From Pseudomonas fluorescens (GTDB taxonomy: Bacteria; Pseudomonadota; Gammaproteobacteria; Pseudomonadales; Pseudomonadaceae), in assembly GCF_001648775.1 (NCBI RefSeq), contig NZ_LVEJ01000028.1, positions 196,269-260,268 of the forward strand: a DNA stretch of 64,000 nucleotides, written 5' to 3'. The translations under genes and the position numbers were made by a program. The notes below the pieces were generated by a model, which was not told the origin of the DNA, did not search any database, and saw only the letters and a list, made by a program, of their open reading frames with translations. Every line of letters begins with the position of its first letter. The first letter of the stretch is position 1. Shown piece after piece: positions 36,463-45,271 of the stretch.

Positions 36463-37902
36463 TCAGAACCCGCCAGCGGTTTCCTGACACAGTTGCGTCG
36501 CCAGCAACCCCAGGGTCATCAACGCCCGCTCCGCCTCGCGGTTCCACGGAATGCCGCAGTTCAGGCGGATACAGTGGTTGAATTGCTCGGTATTACTGAA
36601 GATCAGCCCCGGCGCAATGCTGATGCCTTGCTGCAACGCGCGGACATGCAATTCCTGGGTATTGACCCTGCCCGGCAAGCTCACCCAAAGGATGAAACCG
36701 CCCGTGGGCCGGGTCATTTGCGTGCCTTCGGGGAAGTACTGCTGCACCGCCAACTGGAAGGCGCTGAGGTTTTTCCGGTATTCCTGGCGGATGTACCGTA
36801 AATGCCGGTCATAACCACCGTTTTCCAGATAGGCGGCAATCGCCATCTGCGTCACGCTGCACGCTGAATGCGTACTGAAGGTCTGCAAGCGCTGGATTTC
36901 CTGCTGGTACTTGCCAGCGATCATCCAGCCGATGCGCACACCGGGCGACAAAGTCTTGGAGAAGCTCGAGCAGTAAATCACCCGATCCAGTCGGTCATAA
37001 GCCTTGAGCGCTTTGGTTTTGCCCTGCTCGAACATCAGCTCCCCATAGATGTCGTCTTCGACGATCTGGATGTCGAAGTCCGAGGCCAGACGCAACAGCT
37101 GCTTCTGCCGTTCTTCGGGCATGGTGCCGCCCAGTGGATTGCTCAGGCGCGTGGTCAGCACCAGGGCTTTGATCGACCATTGATTGGCCGCCAGTTGCAG
37201 GGCTTCGAGGCTCATGCCGGTGGCGGGATCGCTGGGGATTTCGATGACTTTCAAGCCGAGCAGATCGGCCAGTTGCAGCAAGCCGTAATAGGTCGGCGAT
37301 TCGGCAGCGATCAGATCGCCCGGACGGGTCAGCACGCGCAACGACATCTGCAGGGCATCGACACAACCGTGGGTGATCACCACTTCTGATGGATCGACCA
37401 CCACACCGGCGTCGCGCATGCGGATCGCCACTTGCCGGCGCAACGGTTCAAAACCGGGGCTGAACATGTAGCTGAAGGCGCGCGGGCTATGGAAACGGGT
37501 GACCTTGGCCAATTGCTGATGCAGTGCGCGCACCGGCAAGTAATCAACACTCGGCACGGCGGCACCCAGCGGGAACACACCTTCGCGGCGCGATTCGACC
37601 AGCACCTGTTGAATGATGCTGCTGCGGGTCACCAGCCCCGGCCGTTCGACCCGGGCGATGTCCGGCGTCGGCGCCGTCAGTGCCGGCGTCTGGTGCACGT
37701 AATAACCGGACTGCGGGCGCGCCCGAATCAAGCCCTGATCTTCAAGATTGGCGTAAGCCTGCAACACCGTCGCATGGCTGACGTTGAGCTGCGAACTCAT
37801 CTTGCGTACCGATGGCACGCGCTCCCCCGGTTGATAGACGCCACGGCGGATGTCTTCGGCCAGTTGCTGAGCAATACGTTGGTAGAGCAAGAGATTGGTC
37901 AT
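36463..37902 (-). CDS. MocR-family regulator (GntR HTH plus aminotransferase domain)
   Basis: A 479-residue protein with an N-terminal GntR winged helix (about 5-75; QLAEDIRRGVYQPGERVPSVRKMSSQLNVSHATVLQAY). The C-terminal fold-type I aminotransferase domain carries the PLP lysine in SSFSKTLSPGVRIGW. MocR proteins use PLP or PLP adducts as effector and often regulate amino-acid or vitamin genes. No dedicated target gene is adjacent. Two direct repeats GG(A/G)ACAGT spaced 21 bp lie about 50-80 bp upstream of its start, consistent with autoregulation. Comparative targets would identify the pathway. Confidence 0.9.
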   Translation of the reverse strand: MTNLLLYQRIAQQLAEDIRRGVYQPGERVPSVRKMSSQLNVSHATVLQAYANLEDQGLIRARPQSGYYVHQTPALTAPTPDIARVERPGLVTRSSIIQQVLVESRREGVFPLGAAVPSVDYLPVRALHQQLAKVTRFHSPRAFSYMFSPGFEPLRRQVAIRMRDAGVVVDPSEVVITHGCVDALQMSLRVLTRPGDLIAAESPTYYGLLQLADLLGLKVIEIPSDPATGMSLEALQLAANQWSIKALVLTTRLSNPLGGTMPEERQKQLLRLASDFDIQIVEDDIYGELMFEQGKTKALKAYDRLDRVIYCSSFSKTLSPGVRIGWMIAGKYQQEIQRLQTFSTHSACSVTQMAIAAYLENGGYDRHLRYIRQEYRKNLSAFQLAVQQYFPEGTQMTRPTGGFILWVSLPGRVNTQELHVRALQQGISIAPGLIFSNTEQFNHCIRLNCGIPWNREAERALMTLGLLATQLCQETAGGF

Positions 37903-37952
37903 GACGCAGCACTCGATTTCACGGGCATTTTATTCTTGTGTGAAACAATACC

Positions 37953-37981
37953 GGAACAGTTTAGAAGTGTACTGGGACAGT
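37953..37981 (-). promoter_or_regulatory. Direct-repeat operator candidate for the MocR gene
   Basis: GGAACAGT (37953-37960) and GGGACAGT (37974-37981) stand 21 bp apart, two helical turns, in the same orientation. MocR/GntR-aminotransferase regulators commonly bind such direct repeats upstream of their own gene. Confidence 0.55.
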
Positions 37982-38053
37982 TGCCACTTTAGTCGACCAT
38001 ACAGTGCGGTGTCTGCCCCTGACTGTACCGATTTGCGAGCTATTCGACAGACG

Positions 38054-38090
38054 TAAAAAAGCCCGGCACTGCATGACAGTCCGGGCTTTC
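38054..38090 (-). terminator. Rho-independent terminator of the OmpA-family gene
   Basis: A stem AAAGCCCGG/CCGGGCTTT, with a loop that can pair further, ends on the minus strand in TTTTTT. It lies just past the stop at 38105. Confidence 0.9.
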
Positions 38091-38104
38091 CAGAGACGCC
38101 ACCC

Positions 38105-38917
38105 TCAGCGGGCGGCGCCGAGCTGGCCCTTTTCGTCGGAGAAGACGATTTCCACCCGACGGTTCTGTGCCCGCCCACGCTCGGAAGCGTTGACGTCCAC
38201 CGGGTATTCATCGCCGTAGCCTTCGACTTGAATGCGTTTGTCGTCGATGCCCAGATCGATCAATACATCAGCCACTGCCTGCGCACGATCGCGGGACAGT
38301 TTGAGGTTCTCCTGCTTACCCCCGGTGCTGTCGGTGTAGCCCTCGATACGCACCACGCGCTTCGGGTTCAGTTGCAGGAACTGGACGATCTTCAGCACCA
38401 CGCGGTTGGCCGAGTTTTTCAGCTCCGCTTCACCGGTGTCGAACAGCACGTCACCCAAGGTCATCACCAGACCCCGGTCGGTTTGCGTGGTGGCCAGTGC
38501 GACGATTTGTTCTTCCAGCCACTTGCCCTGCTGCTGCACGCTGAGCAGCTTCGATTCACGCAGGGCCAGTTGCAGGCGCTGGCGCTCCAGTTCGAGCTTG
38601 GCTGCACGCTCTTCGTTGAGCACCTGGTTGGTGTGCTGACGGGCGATTTCGCTGTAGCGCTGGCTCAGGTAGGCGTAATGCACCACGTCGGAGCCGCTGC
38701 CCCAATAGGTCGACAGGCGATCGGCACGGGCCAGCGATTCACCGGCGCGGATCACGTCTTTCGGCGCGATGCGCAGCACATTGGAATCTTCTTTGACTTT
38801 CTGGAAGTCGGCGCTGGCTTCTTGCAGTGCGGATTCGCTGTGTTGACCGGCGCAGCCATACAGGCTGACACACCCGGCGAGCATCAGACCGCCGAGAACT
38901 TTCGACTTGAGGCTCAT
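38105..38917 (-). CDS. OmpA-family lipoprotein with N-terminal DUF4398
   Basis: A 270-residue outer-membrane lipoprotein. Signal peptide II has the lipobox LYGC (cysteine at residue 22), then a DUF4398-type helical region (about 25-110) and a coiled-coil stretch (NEERAAKLELERQRLQLALRE). The OmpA-like peptidoglycan-binding domain follows (about 155-265; FDTGEAELK, EGYTDSTGG, NRRVEIVF). It should anchor the outer membrane to peptidoglycan. The start overlaps the stop of the DUF4398 lipoprotein gene by 4 bp (ATGA), so the pair is translationally coupled. A terminator follows. Confidence 0.9.
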   Translation of the reverse strand: MSLKSKVLGGLMLAGCVSLYGCAGQHSESALQEASADFQKVKEDSNVLRIAPKDVIRAGESLARADRLSTYWGSGSDVVHYAYLSQRYSEIARQHTNQVLNEERAAKLELERQRLQLALRESKLLSVQQQGKWLEEQIVALATTQTDRGLVMTLGDVLFDTGEAELKNSANRVVLKIVQFLQLNPKRVVRIEGYTDSTGGKQENLKLSRDRAQAVADVLIDLGIDDKRIQVEGYGDEYPVDVNASERGRAQNRRVEIVFSDEKGQLGAAR

Positions 38918-39270
38918 TGGGCATCCCCCAGTTGCTTGCGCAGACGGACGATGCGGGTGTTGAGCACATTCACCTGTTCTTCACTTTTTTGCGTCAGCAC
39001 TTTGGCTTCGGCCAGACGCGCATCCAGTTCCGCCTGTTCGGCCCGCATGCGCGCGTTGCGGTAAGACTCATCAGCCATGTTGCCTTTGGCGCGGTTGTAC
39101 TTGGTTTCGGCCAGTTTCATTTCCGGCACATCATCAGCGGTGGCACCGACGGCCTTGGCCTGGGTGATGGCCTGTTCGGTCAGGCGCATTTGTTCATTGG
39201 GTGCCGGATCGGTCGCGCAACCGGCCAGGGCCAGAACGGCCACAGCCGCGAAAAGAGGTCGAATACTCAC
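38914..39270 (-). CDS. DUF4398 lipoprotein
   Basis: A 118-residue lipoprotein with signal peptide II and lipobox LAGC (MSIRPLFAAVAVLALAGC). The mature part is a largely helical DUF4398 domain with heptad-like spacing (AETKYNRAKGNMADESYRNA, ARLAEAKVLTQKSEEQVNVL), suggesting a coiled coil. It resembles the N-terminal region of the downstream OmpA-family protein, so the two products probably interact or arose by duplication. It lies 9 bp after the periplasmic binding protein gene and overlaps the OmpA gene by 4 bp. Confidence 0.88.
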   Translation of the reverse strand: MSIRPLFAAVAVLALAGCATDPAPNEQMRLTEQAITQAKAVGATADDVPEMKLAETKYNRAKGNMADESYRNARMRAEQAELDARLAEAKVLTQKSEEQVNVLNTRIVRLRKQLGDAQ

Positions 39271-39279
39271 TAAGAATCC

Positions 39280-40113
39280 CTACTGTTTTGGGGCACTGAC
39301 AGGTTGTTGCGGCTGTTGCTGCTGCGCCTTCCAGCGCTCGATATTGCGTTGCAGCGCAGCTTCCGTCAGTCCGGACGCGGGCAATTCTGTCATCTTTTTG
39401 GCCAACTGTCCGCGCAACCACGGATCGTTGCACGCCGAGTTGTGCGAAACCGCGAGGTACAGCCCCGGGTGGTCGATGGGTTGCTCGAACGCCAGCAGGT
39501 CATTGGCCATGCCCAACGCCTGCGCGGCGGCCATGCCCGAGTAGCGCCCGGCGAGGACGTATTCCACTTCACCAAGAAGCAATTTCTGTAGCGCCTGGGT
39601 GAGGTTTGCCGTGCGGGTCAGGGTCAGATTCTGTTCGGCGAAAGTGCCAAATGCCTGGGTAATTCGAGACTTTTCCGACAACGCGCCCGTGTGCCCGTGC
39701 AGGTCTTTGGCTTCGCTGTAGACCAGGGTCGAGCCTTTGCGCGTCCACACCAGGTAGTCGTTTTCCAGCAATGGCGGATGAATGTAGTCGAGGGATTCCA
39801 GCTCGTTGAGGGTCAGCGGCGCGTCGGCCAGCATGTCCATACGGCCGCTGCGCACTTCGTCGAGGGCTTGCGAGCGCTTGCCGGCGTAAAGCAACTCGAC
39901 CTTGATGCCGAGCTCCTTGGCGACTTGTTGAAGCAGGTCAGCACTGGCGCCGATCAACTGCTTGGGATTTTGTGGATCCTGCCACAGATACGGCGGCGCA
40001 TCCGGGCTGCCGGTGACGACGAGGCGCTCGCACTTGCCGGCGGCCATCGCCAGCCCCGGCAACAGGGCCAATCCCAGCAATACCGAGTAACGCAATCCGC
40101 AGCGCAGATCCAT
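39280..40113 (-). CDS. Periplasmic substrate-binding (SBP family 3-like) protein
   Basis: A 277-residue protein with a signal peptide (LLGLALLPGLAMA, cleavage near residue 24). The mature part is a solute-binding domain: APPYLWQDPQNPKQLIGASADLLQQVAKELG, then RMDMLADAPLTLNELESLDYI and LAGRYSGMAAAQALG. It ends in a glutamine/proline-rich tail. No permease or ATPase gene is adjacent, so it is either an orphan receptor or serves a sensor. It leads the three-gene minus-strand run with the DUF4398 and OmpA lipoproteins, suggesting an envelope role instead of classical uptake. Confidence 0.85.
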   Translation of the reverse strand: MDLRCGLRYSVLLGLALLPGLAMAAGKCERLVVTGSPDAPPYLWQDPQNPKQLIGASADLLQQVAKELGIKVELLYAGKRSQALDEVRSGRMDMLADAPLTLNELESLDYIHPPLLENDYLVWTRKGSTLVYSEAKDLHGHTGALSEKSRITQAFGTFAEQNLTLTRTANLTQALQKLLLGEVEYVLAGRYSGMAAAQALGMANDLLAFEQPIDHPGLYLAVSHNSACNDPWLRGQLAKKMTELPASGLTEAALQRNIERWKAQQQQPQQPVSAPKQ

Positions 40114-40142
40114 GGCAAAACGCTCCCACTCAAATCCGAGAC

Positions 40143-40176
40143 AAAAAAAAGCCCGACCAAAAGGTCGGGCTCTTTA
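40143..40176 (-). terminator. Rho-independent terminator of etfBA
   Basis: A stem AGCCCGACC/GGTCGGGCT with a 4-nt AAAA loop is followed on the minus strand by eight T residues. It lies 18 bp after the etfA stop. Confidence 0.95.
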
Positions 40177-40193
40177 TAAGTGAAGCCGCTGGA

Positions 40194-41123
40194 TTAGACC
40201 AGCTTCTCCAGCTCAGGGACTGCTTCGAACAGATCCGCCACGAGACCGTAATCGGCCACCTGGAAGATCGGCGCTTCTTCGTCCTTGTTGATCGCAACGA
40301 TCACTTTGGAGTCTTTCATACCGGCCAGGTGCTGGATCGCGCCGGAGATACCGACGGCGATGTACAGCTGTGGCGCAACGATCTTGCCGGTCTGACCGAC
40401 CTGCATGTCGTTCGGTACGAAACCTGCGTCGACCGCTGCGCGCGAAGCACCAACGGCTGCGCCCAGCTTGTCGGCCAGGGCGTACAGGTGTTTGAAGTTG
40501 TCGCCGTTCTGCATGCCGCGGCCGCCGGAAACGACGATCTTGGCAGCGGTCAGCTCTGGACGATCGGACTTGGCCAGTTCTTCGCCAACGAAGCTCGAAG
40601 TGCCAGCGTTGTGCGCAGCAGCAACGGCTTCAACAGCAGCCGAACCACCTTCAGCAGCAACCGGGTCGAAACCGGTGGCACGCACGGTGATCACTTTGAT
40701 CGCAGCGGTCGACTGCACGGTAGCGATGGCGTTACCGGCGTAGATCGGACGCTTGAAGGTGTCAGCGCTTTCGACCGAGATGATCTCGGAGATCTGGTCA
40801 ACGTCCAGCTGCGCGGCAACGCGCGGCAGGATGTTTTTGCCGTTGGAGGTGGCGGCAGCCAGGATGTGGCTGTAACCAGCGCCCAGCTCTGCAACCAGCG
40901 GAGCAACGTTTTCCGGCAGCTGATGCGCGTAAGCGGCGTTGTCAGCGTTGAGGACTTTGCTCACGCCAGCGATTTTCGCAGCGGCTTCAGCCACGGCGCC
41001 AGCGCCTTGGCCAGCAACCAGAACGTGGATGTCGCCGCCGATTTTGGCCGCAGCAGCCACGGTGTTCAGTGTGGCCGGGGCCAGCACTTTGTTGTCGTGT
41101 TCAGCGATTACCAAGATAGTCAT
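40194..41123 (-). CDS. etfA: Electron transfer flavoprotein alpha subunit
   Basis: A 309-residue FAD-binding subunit of ETF. It accepts electrons from acyl-CoA and other dehydrogenases and passes them to ETF-ubiquinone oxidoreductase. The C-terminal FAD domain has VVSGGRGMQNGDNFK, GASRAAVDAGFVPNDMQVGQTGK, VAPQLYIAVGISGAIQHLAGMKDS and VAINKDEEAPIF. It begins 2 bp after etfB, so the two are co-translated, and it is closed by the terminator at 40143-40176. Length is typical. Confidence 0.97.
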   Translation of the reverse strand: MTILVIAEHDNKVLAPATLNTVAAAAKIGGDIHVLVAGQGAGAVAEAAAKIAGVSKVLNADNAAYAHQLPENVAPLVAELGAGYSHILAAATSNGKNILPRVAAQLDVDQISEIISVESADTFKRPIYAGNAIATVQSTAAIKVITVRATGFDPVAAEGGSAAVEAVAAAHNAGTSSFVGEELAKSDRPELTAAKIVVSGGRGMQNGDNFKHLYALADKLGAAVGASRAAVDAGFVPNDMQVGQTGKIVAPQLYIAVGISGAIQHLAGMKDSKVIVAINKDEEAPIFQVADYGLVADLFEAVPELEKLV

Positions 41124-41125
41124 TT

Positions 41126-41875
41126 TTAGATTACCTTCGCTTCGTTTTTCAGTTTCTCGACCAGTTCAGCCACCGACTTGACCTTGATGCCTGCGCTGCG
41201 TGCAGCCGGCGCTTCGACTTTCAGGGTCTTGTTGGTGGAGGCGGTGGAAACGCCCAAAGCGTCCGGAGTCAGCACTTCGAGAGGCTTCTTCTTGGCTTTC
41301 ATGATGTTTGGCAGAGACGCGTAGCGCGGCTCGTTCAAGCGCAGGTCGGTGGTGACGATTGCCGGCAGTTTCAGCGAAACCGTCTGCGCGCCGCCGTCGA
41401 TTTCGCGGGTCACGGCAACGCTGTCGCCGGACACTTCGACTTTCGAGGCGAACGTGCCCTGACCGTAGCCGCTCAATGCAGCGAGCATCTGGCCGGTCTG
41501 GTTGTTGTCGCTATCGATGGCCTGCTTGCCGAGGATTACCAGCTGCGGCTGTTCCTTGTCGACCACAGCCTTGAGCAGCTTGGCCACGGCGAGCGAAGTC
41601 AGGTCTTCAGCGGATTCGACGAGGATGGCGCGATCGGCACCCAGAGCCAGTGCGGTACGCAGCTGCTCCTGAGCGGTGGTCGGGCCGATGGAGACGACGA
41701 CGATTTCAGTCGCAACACCTTTCTCTTTCAGGCGTACGGCTTCTTCCACTGCGATTTCGCAGAACGGGTTCATCGACATCTTGACGTTGGCGAGATCGAC
41801 GCCGGAATTGTCCGCCTTGACGCGAACCTTGACGTTGTAATCCACAACGCGTTTGACAGCTACAAGAACCTTCAT
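41126..41875 (-). CDS. etfB: Electron transfer flavoprotein beta subunit
   Basis: A 249-residue ETF beta subunit, which binds AMP and docks dehydrogenases. The start MKVLVAVKRVVDYNVKVRVK, the motif NPFCEIAVEEAVRLKEKG, the adenine-binding loop LGKQAIDSDNNQTGQMLAALSGYGQ and the C-terminal recognition segment LPNIMKAKKKPLEVL are diagnostic. GAGG precedes the ATG by six bases. It is divergent from the ETF-ubiquinone oxidoreductase gene across a 551-bp region, so the electron-acceptor and quinone-reductase genes are regulated from one locus. Confidence 0.97.
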   Translation of the reverse strand: MKVLVAVKRVVDYNVKVRVKADNSGVDLANVKMSMNPFCEIAVEEAVRLKEKGVATEIVVVSIGPTTAQEQLRTALALGADRAILVESAEDLTSLAVAKLLKAVVDKEQPQLVILGKQAIDSDNNQTGQMLAALSGYGQGTFASKVEVSGDSVAVTREIDGGAQTVSLKLPAIVTTDLRLNEPRYASLPNIMKAKKKPLEVLTPDALGVSTASTNKTLKVEAPAARSAGIKVKSVAELVEKLKNEAKVI

Positions 41876-42426
41876 GGATTCCTCGTTACTCTCCGGTGAA
41901 AAGAAAGTCGCCTAGGCGAACCTGGCGGTTGATGCTCATCAGGCTAAAAGGGCACCTCTAAAAACGCCGACCGGGGTGCGGAGTGATTCCACGATGTGAA
42001 GGGAGTGCGACCGTTCGTCAGTGGTGACCGACAAGTCATTGATCCTCACGCTGTGTAAACTGCGCGCCAGACTGCGCTGCGCATCACTCTCGACCACCTG
42101 TTCCCTGTCTTTAGACGTGCTCTTGAAACCGCCAGTCTGCCTACGACGAGCGCAAAACCGCCCGTATCTTGACCGGAACGCCTATTCCGGTCAATACAGC
42201 AAAATGACCATTCATAAGCCGCGCTTCTTTGATTTCTCTGGGCTGGAGCCGATTCAAACAAACGTTTGTATTGGACGCTCGGAGTGGTGTAGATATAATG
42301 CGCCGCCTAGAGAGAAAGGTGGTTTGCCCATTATTACCCTTGACGTTAACGTAAAGGCAATAACGGATCGACACCGAACCTCCAAATTAGAAAAAAAACT
42401 GTTGAGCCTTGAGTAGGAGATAGCCT
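41876..42426. other. 551-bp divergent control region of the etf genes
   Basis: No gene is supported; an open frame at 42021-42416 has no recognisable product and runs through the promoter. The right end holds the PsrA-type box and promoter described separately. A distinct etfBA promoter on the minus strand was not located with confidence. Confidence 0.5.
42255..42299 (+). promoter_or_regulatory. etfD promoter with PsrA-type operator
   Basis: CAAAC-N4-GTTTG (42255-42268), containing the 12-bp palindrome ACAAACGTTTGT, matches the fatty-acid-responsive PsrA box (C/G)AAAC-N2-4-GTTTG(C/G). It is followed by -35 TTGGAC (42271-42276), a 17-bp spacer and a perfect -10 TATAAT (42294-42299). The box abuts the -35, a position suited to repression. 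The transcript would start near 42306, about 120 nt before the gene. Confidence 0.8.
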
Positions 42427-44091
42427 GTGGAACGCGAATACATGGAATTCGACGTGGTCATCGTCGGTGCCGGCCCCGCTGGCCTGTCCGCCGCCTGCCG
42501 TCTGAAGCAGAAGGCCGCCGAAGCCGGTAAGGAAATCAGCGTCTGCGTGGTCGAAAAAGGCTCCGAAGTCGGCGCACACATCCTCTCCGGTGCCGTGTTC
42601 GAACCACGCGCTCTGAACGAACTGTTCCCGGACTGGAAAGAACTCGGCGCGCCGCTGAACACGCCAGTCACCCGCGATGACATTTTCGTGCTGAAAAACG
42701 CCGACAGCGCGCAGAAAATTCCTGATTTCTTTGTGCCCAAGACCATGCACAACGAAGGCAACTACATTATTTCCCTCGGCAACCTGTGCCGCTGGCTCGC
42801 GCAGCAGGCCGAGAACCTCGGCGTAGAAATCTACCCAGGCTTCGCCGCTCAAGAAGCGCTGATCGACGAGCAAGGTGTGGTGCGCGGGATCATCACCGGT
42901 GATCTTGGCGTCGACCGCGAGGGCAATCCGAAGGAAGGCCTGTACACCCCGGGCATGGAGCTGCGTGGCAAATACACGCTGTTCGCCGAGGGCTGCCGTG
43001 GCCACATCGGCAAACAGCTGATCAAGCGCTACAACCTCGACAGCGATGCCGACGCCCAGCACTACGGCATCGGCCTGAAAGAAATCTGGGAAATCGACCC
43101 GGCCAAGCACCAGCCAGGCTTGGTGGTGCACACCGCCGGCTGGCCGCTGGACATCATGGGCACCGAGAACACCGGCGGCTCGTTCCTCTATCACCTGGAA
43201 AACAACCAGGTCGTAGTCGGTCTGATCGTCGATCTTTCCTACAGCAACACCTACCTGTCGCCGTTCGACGAGTTCCAGCGCCTCAAGCATCACCCAGTGC
43301 TGGCGCAGTACCTGGAAGGCGGCAAGCGCATCAGCTATGGCGCCCGCGCGATCTGCAAAGGTGGCCTGAACTCGCTGCCGAAAATGGTTTTCAAGGGCGG
43401 CGCGCTGATCGGTTGCGACCTCGGCACCCTGAACTTCGCCAAGATCAAAGGCAGCCACACCGCGATGAAATCCGGCATGCTCGCCGCAGAATCGGTGGCT
43501 GACGCACTGTTCGCGGAAAAGGACGGCACTGAAGAACTGACCACCTACGTGGACGCGTTCAAGAAGAGCTGGCTCTACGACGAACTGTTCGCCAGCCGCA
43601 ACTTCGGCCCGGCGATCCACAAGTTCGGCGCCATCGTCGGCGGTGGTTTCAACTGGCTGGATCAGAACATCTTCGGCGGCAAACTGCCGTTCACCCTGCA
43701 CGACACCAAGCCGGATTATGCTTGCCTCAAGCTCGCGGCGGACTGCAAGAAGATCGACTATCCGAAGCCGGACGGCAAACTCAGCTTCGACAAACTCAGC
43801 TCGGTGTTCATCTCCGGTACCAACCATGAAGAAGAACAGCCGTGCCACCTGAAGCTGACCGACCCAAGCATCCCGATCAGCAAGAACCTGCCGCTGTACG
43901 ACGAACCGGCGCAGCGTTATTGCCCGGCCGGCGTCTACGAAGTGATCACCAAGGAAGACGGCGAGAAGCGCTTCCAGATCAACGCCCAGAACTGCGTGCA
44001 CTGCAAGACCTGTGACATCAAGGACCCTTCGCAGAACATCACCTGGGTCACGCCGGAAGGCGCTGGCGGCCCGACTTATCCGAATATGTAA
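42427..44091 (+). CDS. etfD: Electron transfer flavoprotein-ubiquinone oxidoreductase
   Basis: A 554-residue peripheral membrane enzyme that moves electrons from reduced ETF to ubiquinone. The FAD motif VIVGAGPAGLS is at about 12-22. The 4Fe-4S cluster ligands are C499 (RYCPAG) and C523, C526 and C529 (CVHCKTC). The protein starts at a GTG (MEREYMEFDVV, the usual Pseudomonas N-terminus), with GGAG eight bases upstream; the ATG at 42442 is an alternative. It is divergent from etfBA and transcribed from the promoter at 42255-42299; a terminator follows the stop. Confidence 0.96.
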   Translation: MEREYMEFDVVIVGAGPAGLSAACRLKQKAAEAGKEISVCVVEKGSEVGAHILSGAVFEPRALNELFPDWKELGAPLNTPVTRDDIFVLKNADSAQKIPDFFVPKTMHNEGNYIISLGNLCRWLAQQAENLGVEIYPGFAAQEALIDEQGVVRGIITGDLGVDREGNPKEGLYTPGMELRGKYTLFAEGCRGHIGKQLIKRYNLDSDADAQHYGIGLKEIWEIDPAKHQPGLVVHTAGWPLDIMGTENTGGSFLYHLENNQVVVGLIVDLSYSNTYLSPFDEFQRLKHHPVLAQYLEGGKRISYGARAICKGGLNSLPKMVFKGGALIGCDLGTLNFAKIKGSHTAMKSGMLAAESVADALFAEKDGTEELTTYVDAFKKSWLYDELFASRNFGPAIHKFGAIVGGGFNWLDQNIFGGKLPFTLHDTKPDYACLKLAADCKKIDYPKPDGKLSFDKLSSVFISGTNHEEEQPCHLKLTDPSIPISKNLPLYDEPAQRYCPAGVYEVITKEDGEKRFQINAQNCVHCKTCDIKDPSQNITWVTPEGAGGPTYPNM

Positions 44092-44109
44092 GTCGAACCG
44101 CTGAACATC

Positions 44110-44137
44110 AAGGCTCCCGATTTGGGGGCCTTTTTGT
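44110..44137 (+). terminator. Rho-independent terminator of etfD
   Basis: A 7-bp stem GGCTCCC/GGGGGCC with one G-T pair and a 5-nt loop, followed by TTTTT. Confidence 0.88.
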
Positions 44138-44188
44138 CGCCCACAATTCCTCTAACACCACAAAACAACTGTGGGGATTATCGTCGAC

Positions 44189-45094
44189 TCAGGCAGCGCG
44201 CTCGTCACCCGGGCTGCGCTCGAAGTAGCGTTTGTACTCGCGGCTGAACTGCGACGTACTCTGATACCCGACCCGATGCGCCACCTGCGCCACCCCCAAG
44301 CCTTCCGCCACCAGCAACGTCTGCGCCTTCAACAAGCGCAAACGCTTCAGATACTGCACCGGCGACAACAACGTGCTGCGTTTGAAATGCTCATGAAACG
44401 TCGACACGCTCATGTTCGCGCAACCGGCCAGGGTCTCAACATTCAACGGCTCGGTGTAATGCGCATGCAGATGACTGATCGACGCCGCCACTCGCGCAAA
44501 CTGCCCCTGCTGCTCGACCAGCGCGCGCAAGACGTCCGCCTGCGGCCCGCGCAACGCGACGAACAACAACTCACGCACCCGCGCCGGTCCGAGAATCTGG
44601 CATTCCAGCGGATCGTGCAGACAGCTCAACAGCCGCTCGACACAACCGCGCATATCATCGTCGAGCACCACCGAGGTCATCGACTCCGGCGTCTGTGCTG
44701 GAATATGCCGCCCCGGCGCCAGTCCCATGGCCAGCACCAATTCCCCGAGCAACACCCGATCAATCGCCACCGACACGCCGAGCAACGGCGCATTCGGCAA
44801 GGCAAAGGTTTCGCACTCGAACGGCACCGGCAGCGCCTGAATCAGGTAATGCCCAGCGCCATACTCCATCGTCCGAGGTCCGAGAAAAGCCAGTTTGCTG
44901 CCCTGAGCGATGATCATCAGGCTCGGCTCGTAAATGTGCGGGCCACGGGCGACGTCGCAACTGGCGCGCAACACCTGCACACCGGGCAAACCGGTCGGGG
45001 AATAACCGTCGCGCAGCGCCAGCGGTTCGATCAGCGAAACCAGCCGGGCATTGGCATCAAGATGACGGGTCAATTGCATCGAATTGTTCTTCAC
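44189..45094 (-). CDS. AraC-family transcriptional regulator with AraC_N domain
   Basis: A 301-residue regulator. The N-terminal AraC_N-type ligand domain covers about 25-180 (SCDVARGPHIYEPSLMIIAQGSK; LPVPFECETFALPNAPLLGVSV). The C-terminal double helix-turn-helix (about 200-295) ends in VAHRVGYQSTSQFSREYKRYFERSPG. It is divergent from the zinc alcohol dehydrogenase gene across 177 bp, the arrangement of YqhC-type regulators with aldehyde reductases, so it probably controls that enzyme in response to aldehydes (inferred). Start: GTG at 45094 or ATG at 45079; neither has a strong ribosome binding site. Confidence 0.88.
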   Translation of the reverse strand: MKNNSMQLTRHLDANARLVSLIEPLALRDGYSPTGLPGVQVLRASCDVARGPHIYEPSLMIIAQGSKLAFLGPRTMEYGAGHYLIQALPVPFECETFALPNAPLLGVSVAIDRVLLGELVLAMGLAPGRHIPAQTPESMTSVVLDDDMRGCVERLLSCLHDPLECQILGPARVRELLFVALRGPQADVLRALVEQQGQFARVAASISHLHAHYTEPLNVETLAGCANMSVSTFHEHFKRSTLLSPVQYLKRLRLLKAQTLLVAEGLGVAQVAHRVGYQSTSQFSREYKRYFERSPGDERAA

Positions 45095-45271
45095 AAAAAA
45101 TCACGAAAATAAGGGATGAAAACATCATGGCAGATCCTTTTGCCAATGCGACCGATCAAACCCGCATGCCGGAGGATTAGGCATGAGACCCGGAGGAATC
45201 GTCATGGCCGGACCGTCAGTCGACGCCCAGAATGCGCCGCCTCACTTGTTCCTGCTTTTGCGAGGTTTCAC

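Noticed and set aside
42021..42416. 131-codon plus-strand frame upstream of etfD
   Set aside because: It runs through the etfD promoter and operator, has no ribosome binding site and no recognisable sequence.
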